The notes under the pieces are model-generated. The model worked only from the letters and a program-made list of their open reading frames with translations, made no database searches and was not told the DNA's origin. A stretch of 46,071 nucleotides of DNA from the NCBI GenBank assembly GCA_026400835.1, contig JAPLOA010000110.1:1-46071 (forward strand), in the 5' to 3' direction. How positions within the stretch are numbered: the stretch's first letter is position 1; each line of letters opens with the position of its first letter. Below, one piece after another: positions 17,209-25,148 of the stretch. The DNA comes from Planctomycetales bacterium (GTDB lineage: Bacteria > Planctomycetota > Planctomycetia > Planctomycetales > Planctomycetaceae). The position numbers and the translations under genes are program-made.

Positions 17209-19365
17209 ATGCGAAAACTATTGTTCATGGGACTTCTATCCACCTTGCTCATTTCACCAGCAAAGGCCGACGAATGGCCAGCATTGCCTGACAAAGACGG
17301 AGCAGTCGAAATCCCAGCTCAGGAATGGTCACTTCGTCCGGGTCCTCGAAAGATTCGCATCCTGATTCACTTTCCGGACGGAACGAAGGAAAGTGTTCAA
17401 CAGGACACCGGACTGATGCTGACGCTGCACAACTGGGGGGGAACTGATTGTGTCGGCACCGCGTCTCCAGCGGTAGTGGCCCGAAAGCTGAATGTGGTTG
17501 CGATCTGCGTCAACTACTTGCAGAGCGGACAGGTAGATTCGATTCAGGGGCCGGAGCCCTATGATTTCGGATACCTGCAGGGACTTGATGCTTTGCGTGC
17601 CCTCTGGTTGGTCCGCAGCGGTTTGCAGGAGCAGAACATCGGCTACAACGATCGTCGCATCTATTCCACAGGAGGGTCCGGCGGCGGCAATGTGACGCTC
17701 ATGGCCAATAAACTCGCACCGCGAACCTTCGCGAGTGTTATTGACATGTGCGGCATGAAAAAGCTGTCCGATGATATCGCCTTTAATCTGCCGGGCGGAA
17801 GTGATCTGAATGCTCGCTGGAGTCAGGATAGCACAAACCCGTTTTACCTTTCGCTCGACGCACAGGAGCTCAGATTCGTTGGGAATCCGGATCATCTCCG
17901 TGAGATGAAACGGCTTGATACCGAGTCGCAGATCGTCGTCATCCACGGCGTGGATGATAAGACATGTCCTTTTTCGGATGCTCAGGAGATGGTGGCGTTG
18001 ATGCAGGCAGGAGGCCTGAAGGTCAAACCCATCTTCGTTGATCAGCCGATAATTGATGGCGAGACCTACAAATCAACGGGACATTCATTGGGCGATCGAA
18101 CACGAATTGTTCTGGAACAAGCGGGTGTTGTGAACGATCTGTCGACACTCAGCGATGTGTCACTTCCCCTTCGAAGTCAGGAACAAACCGACTTCGATCA
18201 CAAAGACGTGATTCGCTATCGAACATCCTCCGGAGCATTCCTGATAGACTACCGTCAGGGTTTTCCGGTCGGCCATTTTGAAGCAGAGACTTCTCTTCCG
18301 GAATATCCGGATCATCAGGATCTGACATACCGAATTGATTCAACTGGTCAACGGGCTGAAGTTAAACACGCTGCCGACTGGGAGCATCGCCGCGATCACA
18401 TACGCAGACATCTGGAACGGATCACCGGAAAGTATCCTTCGCCGCTCAAACGAGTTCCGCTGAATCCGATGATCTCTGAAGAAGTCACACTCAATCCTCC
18501 AGAGGTGAGTCGCCCACTACTGAGGCGAAAGCTGACGTATCAGCCGGACGCTGAGAGTCGCGTACCAGCCTATGTCTTCATTCCGCTCCCCGTAGGCTCA
18601 GAGGGCGAAAAAGACCGCGAAAAGAATCCAGCGACCACAAGAATCCCTTATCCCGCTGTGTTGTGTCTGCAACAAACAACATCGGCAGGAAAAGATGAGC
18701 CAGCCGGTCTGCAGGGCGACCCGGACATGAAATATGCGATTGAGCTGGCTGAGGCGGGATTCGTCACGATCGCGCCCGACTATCCTTCATTCGGCGAATA
18801 CACGCATGATTTTGATGCCGATCAGTACCAAAGCGGCACGATGAAAGCGATCTGGGATAATTCCCGAGCCATCGATCTGCTCGAAACGATGTCCGAAGTG
18901 GACCGCACCAGAATCGGCTGCATCGGTCATTCTTTGGGCGGCCACAATGCCATTTTCACGGCGATGTTTGAGCCGAGAATTCAGGCGATCGTGTCCAGTT
19001 GCGGATTCACGAGTCTCTCAGAGGACGACCTTCCCAGTTGGACGGGTCCTCGCTACATGCCTTTGATCGCGACCTCGTTTGAAAATGACATCCGGAAAAT
19101 GCCGGTCGACTTTCATGAGTTGATCGCGGCTCTCGCCCCGCGGCCGTTTCTCGCCTGCTACGCAGAAAAGGATGATGATTTTTCAGCGTCCGGTGTTCGC
19201 CATGTGGTGCAACAGGCCGAGCCGGTCTACAAGCTCTACAATAGCGAGACGCTCTTGCAATCCTTCGGAATTGAAGCGGGCCACTCATTTCCCAAAGTGT
19301 CGCGAGAGCGAGCTTATCAATTTCTCGCCGAACACTTACAGCACCAACCGAGACCGAGCAAATGA
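17209..19365 (+). CDS. Secreted tandem alpha/beta-hydrolase protein (DUF2920-like plus dienelactone-hydrolase-like)
   Basis: This 718-residue protein has a signal peptide (MRKLLFMGLLSTLLISPAKA). It carries two alpha/beta-hydrolase domains. The first resembles DUF2920: its nucleophile elbow is GGSGGGN and possible acid and base residues lie in HGVDDKTCPF and STGHSLGD. The second resembles dienelactone hydrolases and acetyl xylan esterases: elbow GHSLGG, acid in AEKDDDFS, and His in EAGHSFP. Ester hydrolysis of an extracellular compound is likely; the substrate is unknown. The ATG at 17209 is preferred over an in-frame GTG at 17176 because the signal peptide starts there. The stop overlaps the start of the pterin dehydratase gene by 4 bp. 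Confidence 0.8.
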   Translation: MRKLLFMGLLSTLLISPAKADEWPALPDKDGAVEIPAQEWSLRPGPRKIRILIHFPDGTKESVQQDTGLMLTLHNWGGTDCVGTASPAVVARKLNVVAICVNYLQSGQVDSIQGPEPYDFGYLQGLDALRALWLVRSGLQEQNIGYNDRRIYSTGGSGGGNVTLMANKLAPRTFASVIDMCGMKKLSDDIAFNLPGGSDLNARWSQDSTNPFYLSLDAQELRFVGNPDHLREMKRLDTESQIVVIHGVDDKTCPFSDAQEMVALMQAGGLKVKPIFVDQPIIDGETYKSTGHSLGDRTRIVLEQAGVVNDLSTLSDVSLPLRSQEQTDFDHKDVIRYRTSSGAFLIDYRQGFPVGHFEAETSLPEYPDHQDLTYRIDSTGQRAEVKHAADWEHRRDHIRRHLERITGKYPSPLKRVPLNPMISEEVTLNPPEVSRPLLRRKLTYQPDAESRVPAYVFIPLPVGSEGEKDREKNPATTRIPYPAVLCLQQTTSAGKDEPAGLQGDPDMKYAIELAEAGFVTIAPDYPSFGEYTHDFDADQYQSGTMKAIWDNSRAIDLLETMSEVDRTRIGCIGHSLGGHNAIFTAMFEPRIQAIVSSCGFTSLSEDDLPSWTGPRYMPLIATSFENDIRKMPVDFHELIAALAPRPFLACYAEKDDDFSASGVRHVVQQAEPVYKLYNSETLLQSFGIEAGHSFPKVSRERAYQFLAEHLQHQPRPSK

Positions 19366-19736
19366 CCGAACCAGAATCACAGCCCCTCACTGCCGCGACA
19401 TTGTGTACTACCCGCTGTGTGCCTTGCGAGGGCGGCGTGCCTCGAATGACGCCGAAGGAAGCAGAAGAGCAACTCAAAGAACTACCCGGATGGGAATTGC
19501 TCACCGGTCCGGATCGAATCAAAAAGAACTGGACGGTCAAAAACTTCCTCGCCGGCCTTGAGTTCTTTCAAAGCGTCGCCGCCGTTGCCGAGGCTGAGGC
19601 CCATCATCCCGATCTGCATTTGGTCGGCTATCGGAATCTCTCGATCGAAATCTGGACTCATGCAATTCAGGGGTTGTCATTGAATGACTTCATCCTTGCT
19701 GCCAGGATTGATCAACTTCCCATCCGACTCAAATAA
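19362..19736 (+). CDS. phhB: 4a-hydroxytetrahydrobiopterin dehydratase (PCD/DCoH family)
   Basis: Pterin-4a-carbinolamine dehydratase regenerates the pterin cofactor of aromatic amino acid hydroxylases by removing water from 4a-hydroxytetrahydrobiopterin. This 124-residue protein has the conserved CVPCEGGVP segment (19-27), AHHPDLH with the catalytic His pair, and the end motif THAIQGLSLNDFILAARID. Length fits the family. The ATG overlaps the stop of the upstream hydrolase gene by 4 bp. No aromatic amino acid hydroxylase is in the window, and planctomycete PCDs are also proposed to serve molybdopterin metabolism, so the cellular role is uncertain. An internal ATG at 19446 would lose the Cys motif. 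Confidence 0.92.
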   Translation: MTEPESQPLTAATLCTTRCVPCEGGVPRMTPKEAEEQLKELPGWELLTGPDRIKKNWTVKNFLAGLEFFQSVAAVAEAEAHHPDLHLVGYRNLSIEIWTHAIQGLSLNDFILAARIDQLPIRLK

Positions 19737-19745
19737 GGAATTCCC

Positions 19746-21020
19746 GTGGCCCGCTTCCCCCGAATGTGCAACATTATCCAGCGATTCGAGACACCTCGTG
19801 TGGCGGATATCCCCGGCGAGATTCGTGCTCAGATGGAATCGCTTCGCCTGACGGAAAAGATTCGACCCGGGCAGAGTGTCGCAATTCCGGCTGGCAGTCG
19901 CGGTATTACCAATATTGCTCTGATTCTGCGGGAGATTGCAGCCTATTTCACATCGATCGGAGCAGCCCCGTTTCTTGTCCCCGCGATGGGCAGCCATGGC
20001 GGAGGAACGGCCGAAGGCCAGGTCAAGATGCTGGCCAGCCTGGGCATCACGGAAGAATTCGTCAAAGTCCCGATTCGAGCGACCATGGAAACTCGAATTG
20101 TCGCGCAGACATCCAACGGCATGCCCGTGCATTTCGACCGATTCGCTTCCGAAGCTGACCACGTGTTCGTTGTCGGGCGAGTCAAACCGCACACAAAATT
20201 CGTCGGTCCGGTCGAATCCGGTCTGCACAAAATGATGCTGATCGGCCTCGGAAAACACGAGGGTGCAAAGATTTACCATAAGGGTATTTTGACGATCAGC
20301 TTTCCGGAAATCATCGCCTCAGTTGCCGAACGAGTGTTGGATGTTTGTCGGGTCAGCGGCGGGATGGCGATTCTCGAAAATGCCGAAGACGAAACCGCCC
20401 TCCTGGAAGCCGTGCGTCCCGAAGAATTCGGAACGCGAGAGCCCGAATTGCTGAAGCTGGCTAATCAATGGCTGCCACGGCTGCCGTTTGACGAGATCGA
20501 TCTTCTGATCGTCGACCGCATGGGCAAAAACATCAGTGGCGTCGGGATGGATGCAAATACCATTGGACGGAAGTTCATCGATCACGCGGCGACTGACAAG
20601 GACCTCGTGCGATGCCGACGCATCATGGTGCGTTCATTGACGAAGGAAACCTATGGCAACGCGACAGGAATTGGTCTGGCCGAGTATACGACACAGCGGT
20701 GCGTGGATCAGATTGATCATGAGATAACTCGAATCAACTGCGTCACAGGCAATCATCCGGAAGCGGCGATGATCCCTGTGACGTTGCCGAATGATGCGTT
20801 AGCGGTCGAGACCGCTCTGCAGACGATCGGAATGGTCGAACCGGAGAACGCTCGAGTCGTCCAGATCTCGGACACATTGCATCTGACCAAAGTCCGAGTG
20901 TCAGAAGCCTACTTCGATCAGGTCCGTGCCAGCAGTCATCTCAGCTTTGACGGGGAACCGTTTGACTTCCCGGTTGGTGAAGACGGTTGGATGATCGACG
21001 TGGACAAGGAGCATCATTGA
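19746..21020 (+). CDS. LarA-like protein (DUF2088 family)
   Basis: This 424-residue protein has the LarA N-terminal fold (DUF2088), the family of nickel-pincer-dependent lactate racemase and related 2-hydroxyacid racemases or epimerases. Supporting segments are PAMGSHGGGTAEGQ and VKPHTKFVGPVESGLHKMMLIGLGK, which contain the conserved His and Lys residues of this group. It lacks clear match to the full C-terminal half of LarA, and no larB, larC or larE maturation gene is nearby, so cofactor use is uncertain. The GTG start at 19746 has AAGGAA five bases upstream. It probably forms one transcription unit with the two genes before it. A 29-bp palindrome lies after its stop. Confidence 0.75.
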   Translation: MARFPRMCNIIQRFETPRVADIPGEIRAQMESLRLTEKIRPGQSVAIPAGSRGITNIALILREIAAYFTSIGAAPFLVPAMGSHGGGTAEGQVKMLASLGITEEFVKVPIRATMETRIVAQTSNGMPVHFDRFASEADHVFVVGRVKPHTKFVGPVESGLHKMMLIGLGKHEGAKIYHKGILTISFPEIIASVAERVLDVCRVSGGMAILENAEDETALLEAVRPEEFGTREPELLKLANQWLPRLPFDEIDLLIVDRMGKNISGVGMDANTIGRKFIDHAATDKDLVRCRRIMVRSLTKETYGNATGIGLAEYTTQRCVDQIDHEITRINCVTGNHPEAAMIPVTLPNDALAVETALQTIGMVEPENARVVQISDTLHLTKVRVSEAYFDQVRASSHLSFDGEPFDFPVGEDGWMIDVDKEHH

Positions 21021-21055
21021 GCCCCGGTTCTTGAACTTCGCCATTTAGACATTTT

Positions 21056-21121
21056 CGTTTAACGGCGAGCCGCAGGCGTAGGCGAATTCAGGCGCCTACG
21101 CCTGCGGCTCGCCGTTAAACG
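21056..21121. repeat. 29-bp perfect palindrome between convergent genes
   Basis: Arms at 21056-21084 and 21093-21121 are perfectly complementary over 29 bases, with an 8-base loop. The arms contain AGCCGCAGGCG, matching the AGCCNNAGGCG core of other palindromes in this window. It lies between the 3' ends of the LarA-like gene and the histone-like gene and could terminate transcription from the left. Confidence 0.85.
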
Positions 21122-21154
21122 ATCAAATCAACAGCCCGGCTAACGCCCGGCGGT

Positions 21155-21198
21155 AAACAAAAAAACGGCTGAGCTGCCGGAAGGCGACTCAGCCGTTT
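21155..21198 (-). terminator. Intrinsic terminator of the histone-like gene
   Basis: An 11-bp perfect stem (AAACGGCTGAG at 21163-21173 with 21188-21198) is followed on the minus strand by a run of seven T (A-run on the plus strand at about 21159-21165). It lies 32 bases after the minus-strand stop codon. Confidence 0.85.
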
Positions 21199-21230
21199 CG
21201 TGTTTTCTGTGCTGGAAAGTACCAGTCAGA

Positions 21231-21425
21231 CTACTTTCCCTTAGCAGCTGGCTTCTTAGCAACTGGAGCCTTTGCAGGCTTAGCAGCGCCGGTCTTAGCC
21301 TTGGTTGACTTGGCGGCACCAGTCTTTGCCTTTGTTGACTTTGGTGCAGCTGGCTTTGCAGCGGCTGTCTTTGCCTTGGTTGACTTTGCTGCAGTTGTCT
21401 TTGCTGCGGTGCTCTTTGCGGCCAT
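21231..21425 (-). CDS. Histone-H1-like Lys/Ala-rich DNA-binding peptide
   Basis: This 64-residue protein is almost entirely Lys, Ala, Thr and Pro, in a repeating pattern such as KSTKAKTGAAKSTKAKTGAA. It resembles the C-terminal tail of eukaryotic histone H1 and bacterial proteins like chlamydial Hc1, which bind and compact DNA. It should be highly basic and unfolded alone. GGAGG is only two bases before the ATG at 21431 but eight bases before the ATG at 21425, so the second is the better start. It has its own intrinsic terminator, implying a separate, probably well-expressed transcript. Function is inferred from composition only. Confidence 0.75.
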   Translation of the reverse strand: MAAKSTAAKTTAAKSTKAKTAAAKPAAPKSTKAKTGAAKSTKAKTGAAKPAKAPVAKKPAAKGK

Positions 21426-21810
21426 TACCATTTCCTCCGTGAGGATTCTTTGACACCGATGAAATTTGCAGGATGTCCGCCGGTGTCAGGCACGAACAAC
21501 CGCGAGTACTTTTAGGTTGCGGTGGGGCCAAAAAAGACCCACCTGTGACAACCTTCAGGGGTTATAGATGAGTTAAGTCGATTGCGTCAAGCAGAAATCC
21601 CTGGACGCCAAGGCGTTCCTGACTTCAACCTGTCGCTAAGTTGGCGAACGTTGTCATCTCGTGAACGACAACAGCAGAGTTGCTCAGACAGCTTTTGTGT
21701 GTGAGTCATCACATCGATAATCACTCTTCCGCCCCCTCACGTCATCGCCGCACACATTGTGCAGAGGCCCTTCCTTTTGGTGAGATTATCGGGGCTCAGG
21801 ATATCGCGTC

Positions 21811-21838
21811 TTGACGCAGGCAGACCGGCAGATAAACT
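21811..21838 (+). promoter_or_regulatory. Putative sigma-70-type promoter of the metal-uptake operon
   Basis: TTGACG (21811-21816) and TAAACT (21833-21838) are separated by 16 bases. A start site around 21845 would place the palindromic operator just downstream, in a position suited to repression. Confidence 0.4.
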
Positions 21839-21851
21839 GCACTTAACGATT

Positions 21852-21867
21852 TGTAGCCTATGCTACA
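21852..21867. promoter_or_regulatory. Palindromic candidate operator of the metal-uptake operon
   Basis: TGTAGC-CTAT-GCTACA is a perfect 6-bp inverted repeat with a 4-base centre. A further half-site GGTAGC begins at 21871. It sits between the putative promoter and the first gene, 32 bases before the ATG at 21899. The shape is typical of dimeric metal-responsive repressors of the DtxR/MntR or Fur type. Confidence 0.5.
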
Positions 21868-21898
21868 TCCGGTAGCGAAGAAAAAGGAAGCTGGAGTT

Positions 21899-22957
21899 AT
21901 GCAGAAGTGGCTGCTCAACGCTGACGCAGTAGCGTTTCGCATGGCAAATCGACATTCGTCATTTTTTTTCCGGATTTTCCTGCCTTTGCTGGTGCTGTTC
22001 ACCGGTTGTCAGAACGGCGACCCTTCAACTGCACCAACCGAAAACAGTCCATCGAGCAACGGTGGACGACTGAAAGTTGTGGCCACCGTCGGCATGGTTG
22101 CTGACATCGTTGGAGAGATTGGCGGCGAAAGGATCGAGCTGGCTCAGCTCATGGGTCCGGGGGTCGATCCACATCTGTACAAGGCCACTCGAGATGACGT
22201 ACAGCAGATCATGACCGCCGATCTCGTCTTCACCAATGGCCTGATGCTGGAAGGTCGACTTGAAGACACCTTCAATCGCATCGCGCAGAAAAAGCCGGTT
22301 TTCGCGATGACCAGAGATTTACCGCAGGATCTTCTCCTGAAACCCGATGGTGCCGGCGATCACCCGGATCCGCATGTCTGGATGGATGTTGCCGCATGGG
22401 CCAATTGTCTCGATGTGATCACCGAAGGACTCAGCAAGTCACTGCCTGACCATGCCACGGAGTTTCAATCTCGCGCTGTTGCATATCGTAAGAGTCTTCA
22501 GGCTCTGCATGAGTACGGCCTATCTGCGATCGGATCCATTCCGGAATCCAGTCGAGTACTCGTGACGTCGCACGATGCTTTCAACTACTTCGGCCGAGCT
22601 TATAATCTTGAAGTACTTGGCGTTCAAGGACTGTCGACAGAATCCGAAGCCGGGTTGCAGCGAATCAATGAACTGGTTGATCTGCTGGTTGAGCGCAAGG
22701 TACCTGCTGTCTTCGTAGAAAGCAGCGTGCCTCAAAAGAACATTCTGGCCCTGATCGATGGCGCGAAGTCTCGCGGACACGAGGTGAAGATTGGCGGCGA
22801 GCTGTTCTCTGATGCGATGGGAGCCGCAGGCACCTATGAGGGTACTTACCTCGGAATGCTCGACCACAATATTACGATGGTCGCCAGAGCTCTCGGCGGA
22901 ACCGCCCCGGAACGCGGCCTTTCCGGCAGACTGGCGTTGCCAAAGGGTCAGCCATGA
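21899..22957 (+). CDS. Metal ABC transporter substrate-binding lipoprotein (cluster 9, Mn/Fe type)
   Basis: This protein captures divalent metal outside the inner membrane for the transporter encoded next. From the ATG at 21899 it has 352 residues; a later ATG at 21941 would give a more compact signal peptide. The lipobox LFTGC marks a lipoprotein. The family's four metal ligands can be placed: His in GVDPHLYKAT, His in DPHVWMD, Glu in GLSTESEAG and Asp in LFSDAMG. His-His-Glu-Asp is the set found in Mn- or Fe-binding members such as PsaA; zinc members usually have a third His and a His-rich loop, absent here. AAGGAAG and GGAG lie before the start. Its stop overlaps the ATPase start by 4 bp. 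Confidence 0.9.
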   Translation: MQKWLLNADAVAFRMANRHSSFFFRIFLPLLVLFTGCQNGDPSTAPTENSPSSNGGRLKVVATVGMVADIVGEIGGERIELAQLMGPGVDPHLYKATRDDVQQIMTADLVFTNGLMLEGRLEDTFNRIAQKKPVFAMTRDLPQDLLLKPDGAGDHPDPHVWMDVAAWANCLDVITEGLSKSLPDHATEFQSRAVAYRKSLQALHEYGLSAIGSIPESSRVLVTSHDAFNYFGRAYNLEVLGVQGLSTESEAGLQRINELVDLLVERKVPAVFVESSVPQKNILALIDGAKSRGHEVKIGGELFSDAMGAAGTYEGTYLGMLDHNITMVARALGGTAPERGLSGRLALPKGQP

Positions 22958-23748
22958 GCGGATCGATCACCCAGCCGCCTGATAATTCGTTGCCACTTTC
23001 CGTCAGAGATCTCACAGTCGCCTGGTACCGCAAGCCGGTGATCTGGGACGTTGGTCTCGATGTCTCACCTGGGCAACTGGTCGGCGTGATCGGCCCCAAC
23101 GGAGCCGGGAAAAGCACATTTCTGAAGGCCATTATGGATCTCGTCCCGCGGGCTTCGGGGCGAATCGAGATTTTTGGCCAGTCTTATAAACGCAGCCGTC
23201 ATCGAGTTGGCTACGTTCCTCAGCGCGAAAGTGTGGACTGGGATTTTCCCGTCAGCGTGCTGGATGTCGTGACCATGGGGCTTTACGGGAAAATCGGCTG
23301 GTGCATGCCGGTCCGTCGACATCATCGTGAGGCTGCTCTAAGAGCACTCGAACGCGTCGGAATCGGCGAGTTTGCCAATCGACAGATCAGCCAGTTATCC
23401 GGTGGCCAGCAGCAACGCACATTCCTCGCCCGCGCGCTAGTGCAGGATGCGGACCTGTATCTGATGGATGAACCATTCGCGGCCGTTGATGCCGCGACCG
23501 AAAAAGCCATCGTCCAGATTCTGCGCGAGATGAAGCAGGCTGGTAAAACCGCAATTGTGATTCATCATGATCTGCACACAGTCCCGGAATATTTCGATTC
23601 GGTGGTGCTGTTGAACATGCGAGTTGTCGCGAGTGGTCCGACGGACGTCGTGTTTACTCGGGATAACCTTGAGAAAACCTATGGCGGCCGTCTGACGCTT
23701 CTGGACGAAGCTACCGAAGCGATGCGGCGTCGGGAGCGGACGCTGTGA
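22954..23748 (+). CDS. Metal ABC transporter ATP-binding protein
   Basis: This 264-residue ATPase drives metal import. Walker A is GPNGAGKST, the Q-loop lies in VGYVPQRESVDWDFPVSVLDVV (typical of Mn/Zn/Fe family ATPases), the signature is LSGGQQQR, Walker B is LYLMDEPF and the switch His is in VIHHDLH. The ATG shares 4 bp (ATGA) with the end of the binding-protein gene, and its own end overlaps the next start by 4 bp (GTGA), so the operon is translationally coupled. Confidence 0.95.
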   Translation: MSGSITQPPDNSLPLSVRDLTVAWYRKPVIWDVGLDVSPGQLVGVIGPNGAGKSTFLKAIMDLVPRASGRIEIFGQSYKRSRHRVGYVPQRESVDWDFPVSVLDVVTMGLYGKIGWCMPVRRHHREAALRALERVGIGEFANRQISQLSGGQQQRTFLARALVQDADLYLMDEPFAAVDAATEKAIVQILREMKQAGKTAIVIHHDLHTVPEYFDSVVLLNMRVVASGPTDVVFTRDNLEKTYGGRLTLLDEATEAMRRRERTL

Positions 23749-25148
23749 GAACTCTCGCTGCTCTCCATAGCATTCTCGCATTCGCATCATCATCGTTGAC
23801 GGATCTTTCCATTCGCTGGCCCACGTGGCCGGAATGGAAACGCGTGTTGTTCCTGCAGGACTATAACACGCGAGTCGTCATGCTCGGCACGATGTTGCTG
23901 GGCCTCGCTGCTGGCATGGTCGGCAGCTTCACCTTGCTCCGCCGCCGCGCACTAATGGGCGATGCACTCAGTCACGCGACGTTGCCTGGCGTCGGCCTGG
24001 CGTTTCTGATAGCTCCCAGCCTGGGCTTGGCAGAAAAGTCTTTGCCGGTTCTTTTGACTGGCGCGGCCCTGAGCGGTATTGCCGGAGTCGTTGCGATTCT
24101 CTACGTTCGCAATCTGACGCGACTGAAAGAGGATGCGGCGCTGGGAATTGTTCTGAGCGTCTTTTTCGGTGCCGGGATAGCCATCCTGTCGATCGCTCAA
24201 CAGTCCGTGGGACATTCGGCCGGGCTGGAGTCTTTTATCTATGGTAAGCCCGCGTCGATGATTGAATCGGACCGGCTTCTGATCGGATGCTCCGGAGTTC
24301 TGACGCTGCTCATCATGGGCGTCTTGTTTAAAGAGCTCACTCTGCTGTGTTTCGATGAAGGTTTCGCGGCGTCTCGCGGATACCCCGTGCTGCTGCTGGA
24401 CCTGGTGCTTATGGGGCTGGTCGTGATTGTCACCATCATCGGACTGCAGGCCGTCGGTCTGGTGCTGATGATCGCCCTGCTCGTCATCCCGGCCGCGGCC
24501 TCTCGCTTCTGGACGCAGAATCTGAAGCAGATGATTCTGATTTCTGCAGCCATCGGCGGAGCGGGCGGTTTTGTCGGAGCCGCGATGAGTGCGTTATTCA
24601 GAAATCTTCCCGCCGGTGCGATGATTGTCCTGGTCTGTAGCGCGTTGTTCTTTATCAGCATGATGTTTGGGACGGAGCGCGGTCTTGTTGTGAGATCGCT
24701 GCGGCGTCGAGATCTGAATCGTAGTGTTGATCACCAGCATCTTCTGCGTGGGCTGTTCGAGCTGCAGGAAATACGCGGACCCAAAGCTGGAATCCCCTTT
24801 TCTGAATTGCAGACCCTGCGAAGCTGGTCGTCATACCGTCTTCTAAAAGAGATCGAACGATGTCGGCGACGAGGTCTGGTCTTTCGAGACAGTGATCAGA
24901 ATCTGTCGCTCACCAGTTCCGGCGTTGTTGAGGCGTCTCGGCTGGTTCATGAACATCGGCTCTGGGAACTGTATTTGATCACTCATGCGGACGTCGCACC
25001 GGGACGAGTCGACCAAAGTGCGGATGCGATCGAGCATGTGCTCGAACCCGAGTTAATCGCACAGCTTGAGGAACTTCTGCTGCAGAGGCGTCGAGTTCAA
25101 GGAATTGCGCCCAGCCCGCACCCCGTTGATGCGGAGCAAGCGTCATGA
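23745..25148 (+). CDS. Metal ABC transporter permease fused to a DtxR/MntR-like domain (first copy)
   Basis: This 467-residue protein begins with an ABC-3-type permease (about residues 40-310, with eight or so hydrophobic segments and the motifs LMGDALSHATLPG and VGLVLMIALLVIPAA). A soluble tail follows (about 325-450): a winged-helix-like segment, then a part that resembles the metal-binding and dimerisation domain of DtxR/MntR repressors (LVHEHRLWELYL, then AIEHVL). Aligned by eye with DtxR, ligand positions H79, E83, E105 and H106 correspond to His404, Glu408, Glu430 and His431. H98 and C102 are replaced by Asp423 and Asp427. The tail may sense cytoplasmic metal and gate transport, or bind DNA. 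The GTG start overlaps the ATPase gene by 4 bp. Confidence 0.88.
   Translation: MRTLAALHSILAFASSSLTDLSIRWPTWPEWKRVLFLQDYNTRVVMLGTMLLGLAAGMVGSFTLLRRRALMGDALSHATLPGVGLAFLIAPSLGLAEKSLPVLLTGAALSGIAGVVAILYVRNLTRLKEDAALGIVLSVFFGAGIAILSIAQQSVGHSAGLESFIYGKPASMIESDRLLIGCSGVLTLLIMGVLFKELTLLCFDEGFAASRGYPVLLLDLVLMGLVVIVTIIGLQAVGLVLMIALLVIPAAASRFWTQNLKQMILISAAIGGAGGFVGAAMSALFRNLPAGAMIVLVCSALFFISMMFGTERGLVVRSLRRRDLNRSVDHQHLLRGLFELQEIRGPKAGIPFSELQTLRSWSSYRLLKEIERCRRRGLVFRDSDQNLSLTSSGVVEASRLVHEHRLWELYLITHADVAPGRVDQSADAIEHVLEPELIAQLEELLLQRRRVQGIAPSPHPVDAEQAS

Larger units (their letters stand above)
21432..21898. other. Intergenic region between histone-like gene and metal-uptake operon
   Basis: Divergent promoters are expected in this 467-bp region. 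The right part holds a good sigma-70-like promoter and a palindrome for the metal-uptake operon. The left part contains GGTGTCAGGCACGAA (21482-21496), an exact 15-mer copy of a sequence at 1181-1195. No gene is apparent. Confidence 0.4.
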
